The notes beneath the pieces were generated by a model that was not told the DNA's origin, did not search any database, and saw nothing but the letters and a program-made list of their open reading frames with translations. A stretch of DNA of 5,919 bases, taken from assembly GCA_018715295.1 (NCBI GenBank), contig DVLY01000029.1, forward strand, positions 1 to 5,919. Direction: 5' to 3'. The DNA is from Candidatus Merdimorpha stercoravium. GTDB taxonomy: Bacteria; Bacteroidota; Bacteroidia; Flavobacteriales; UBA1820. This document shows, piece by piece, positions 4,799 to 5,919 of this stretch (its first letter is position 1; each line of letters opens with the position of its first letter). The translations under genes and the position numbers were made by a program.

Positions 4799-5919
4799 AT
4801 GTACAAGAACAACCTCTTTTCGCTCTTTGCCCTGATGTTCCTGCCGCTGTTGTTGTCCTTCAACAACACCCTGCCCGAGCAACAGGAAAAATGGAAAGCC
4901 AAGTTCGGCTTTACCACCGTCAAGGACAACCCCGCTACCCCGGTCAAGGACCAGGCCAACTCCGGCACCTGCTGGGACTACGCCGGCGTGTCTTTCGTCG
5001 AGTCCGAAATGCTCCGCCAGGGCAAGCAGCCGATCGACCTGGCCGAGATGTTCATCGTTTACCACGCCTATTTGGACAAGGCGCGCCGCTATGTCCGCAT
5101 GCACGGCAATGCCACCTTCTCCCCCGGCGGGGAAGGCCACGACGTGCTGGATGCGATCCGCCTTTACGGGATTGTACCGCAGGAGGCCTATTCCGGTCTG
5201 GTCAAGGGCGAGACCCGGGACAACCACCGCGAGATGGACCGTGCGCTTTCGTCCTATGTCAAGGGCGTGGTGGAAGCCGACCGCATCCGCGGCGAATGGG
5301 AGGAAGGCGTGAAAGGGCTCCTGAACCGTTACCTGGGCCGCCTGCCCGAACAGTTCACCTACCAGGGCAAGGAATACGACCCGGTGTCCTTTGCCCGGGA
5401 AGTCGTCGATATCGACCCCGACGACTACCTGTACTTCATGTCGTGGACCGACCTGCCGTACTATCGGGAAAGCCATCTGCTGGTGCCCGACAACTGGTCC
5501 TGGGAGAAATACTACAACCTGCCCCTGGACGATATGATCCGCACCCTGGACTACGCACTCGAAAACGGCTATACGGTGCTCTGGGCTGCCGACATGACGG
5601 AAACGGGATTTTCCGTGCCGCTGGGCATCGCCGTGGTTCCCGAGACGACCGATACGCTGAAGATGTTCGACGGCCCGCAACCCGAGAAAACGATCACCGA
5701 ACAGATGCGTCAGGATGGCTTCGACGACTACTCCACCGTGGACGACCACAGCATGCACATCACCGGGATCGCCCGCGATGTCAACGGAAAGAAGTACTAC
5801 ATCATCAAAAACTCCTGGGGCACGGAAACCGGCTTCGACGGCCTGTACTACGTCAGCGAAGCCTACATGCGCTACAAAACCATCTCGATGGTCCTGCACC
5901 GCGACGGGGTGCCGAAAGA
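4799..5919 (+). CDS. Exported C1B-family cysteine peptidase (bleomycin hydrolase/aminopeptidase C type), 3' end cut by the window
   Basis: The frame stays open from ATG 4799 to the window edge (373 codons plus two bases) with no stop, so the protein is partial at its C-terminus. Residues 1-22 form a signal peptide: a Lys near the start, a hydrophobic core around FALMFLPLLLS, and no lipobox cysteine. This predicts export to the periplasm or beyond. The papain-like catalytic set is present: oxyanion Gln52 and nucleophile Cys58 in DQANSGTCWDYAG, His317 in DDHSMHITGI, and Asn338 in IIKNSWGTETGFDG. The long insert between Cys and His and the motif style fit C1B (PF03051) rather than plain papain. 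Cytosolic bleomycin hydrolases are about 450 residues, whereas this one looks nearly complete at 373, so it is a shorter secreted branch. A purine-rich AAAAGGAA lies about 18 bases upstream of the start, too far for a normal ribosome site. The substrate is unknown; peptide breakdown for nutrition is plausible. Confidence 0.9.
   Translation, partial: MYKNNLFSLFALMFLPLLLSFNNTLPEQQEKWKAKFGFTTVKDNPATPVKDQANSGTCWDYAGVSFVESEMLRQGKQPIDLAEMFIVYHAYLDKARRYVRMHGNATFSPGGEGHDVLDAIRLYGIVPQEAYSGLVKGETRDNHREMDRALSSYVKGVVEADRIRGEWEEGVKGLLNRYLGRLPEQFTYQGKEYDPVSFAREVVDIDPDDYLYFMSWTDLPYYRESHLLVPDNWSWEKYYNLPLDDMIRTLDYALENGYTVLWAADMTETGFSVPLGIAVVPETTDTLKMFDGPQPEKTITEQMRQDGFDDYSTVDDHSMHITGIARDVNGKKYYIIKNSWGTETGFDGLYYVSEAYMRYKTISMVLHRDGVPK

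Noticed and set aside
3908..5899. A 663-codon open frame on the - strand across the TPR, S4 and peptidase genes
   Set aside because: It is antisense to three well-supported genes, including clear catalytic motifs, and its His/Val/Gly-rich translation matches no family. It arises from GC-rich codon bias.

Overview
The window looks like chromosomal housekeeping DNA from a GC-rich member of the Bacteroidota. A gut Rikenellaceae or Alistipes-type genome is my best guess, by inference only. The support is as follows. A near-perfect Bacteroidota promoter (TTTG, 19-base spacer, TAnnTTTG) sits before the first gene. Most starts lack a strong Shine-Dalgarno sequence. A lipid A kinase points to an outer membrane. 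The proteins have a Bacteroidota flavour. All genes are on the + strand. I see no mobile element, CRISPR array, tRNA or rRNA.

Left block (1-3823): promoter, then dnaX, lpxK and punA in what looks like one operon. The gaps are 13 bases (dnaX to lpxK) and 2 bases (lpxK to punA). dnaX is the notable gene. Its zero frame codes for a 363-residue clamp-loader ATPase that stops at 1178. A run of ten A (1154-1163) lies just before that stop. A -1 shift there, or one extra A in the transcript, joins this frame to a second one running to 1912 and gives a 608-residue tau-like protein. This has the form of a programmed gamma/tau switch. The ATPase part also lacks the cysteine zinc module found in E. coli DnaX. 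The tau linker holds a recent 75-base tandem repeat.

Right block (3893-5919): a small membrane protein with TPR-like helices, then a 73-residue YbcJ-like S4 RNA-binding protein. The second starts at GTG, in the same frame and one codon after the stop of the first. After a 111-base gap comes an exported papain-like C1B (bleomycin hydrolase/aminopeptidase C type) peptidase, cut by the window edge after 373 codons.

The dnaX-lpxK-punA genes serve different pathways (replication, lipid A synthesis, purine salvage) and probably share transcription rather than function. No wholly new system is evident. The best leads are the dnaX frameshift site with its adjoining palindrome, and the loss of the DnaX zinc module.
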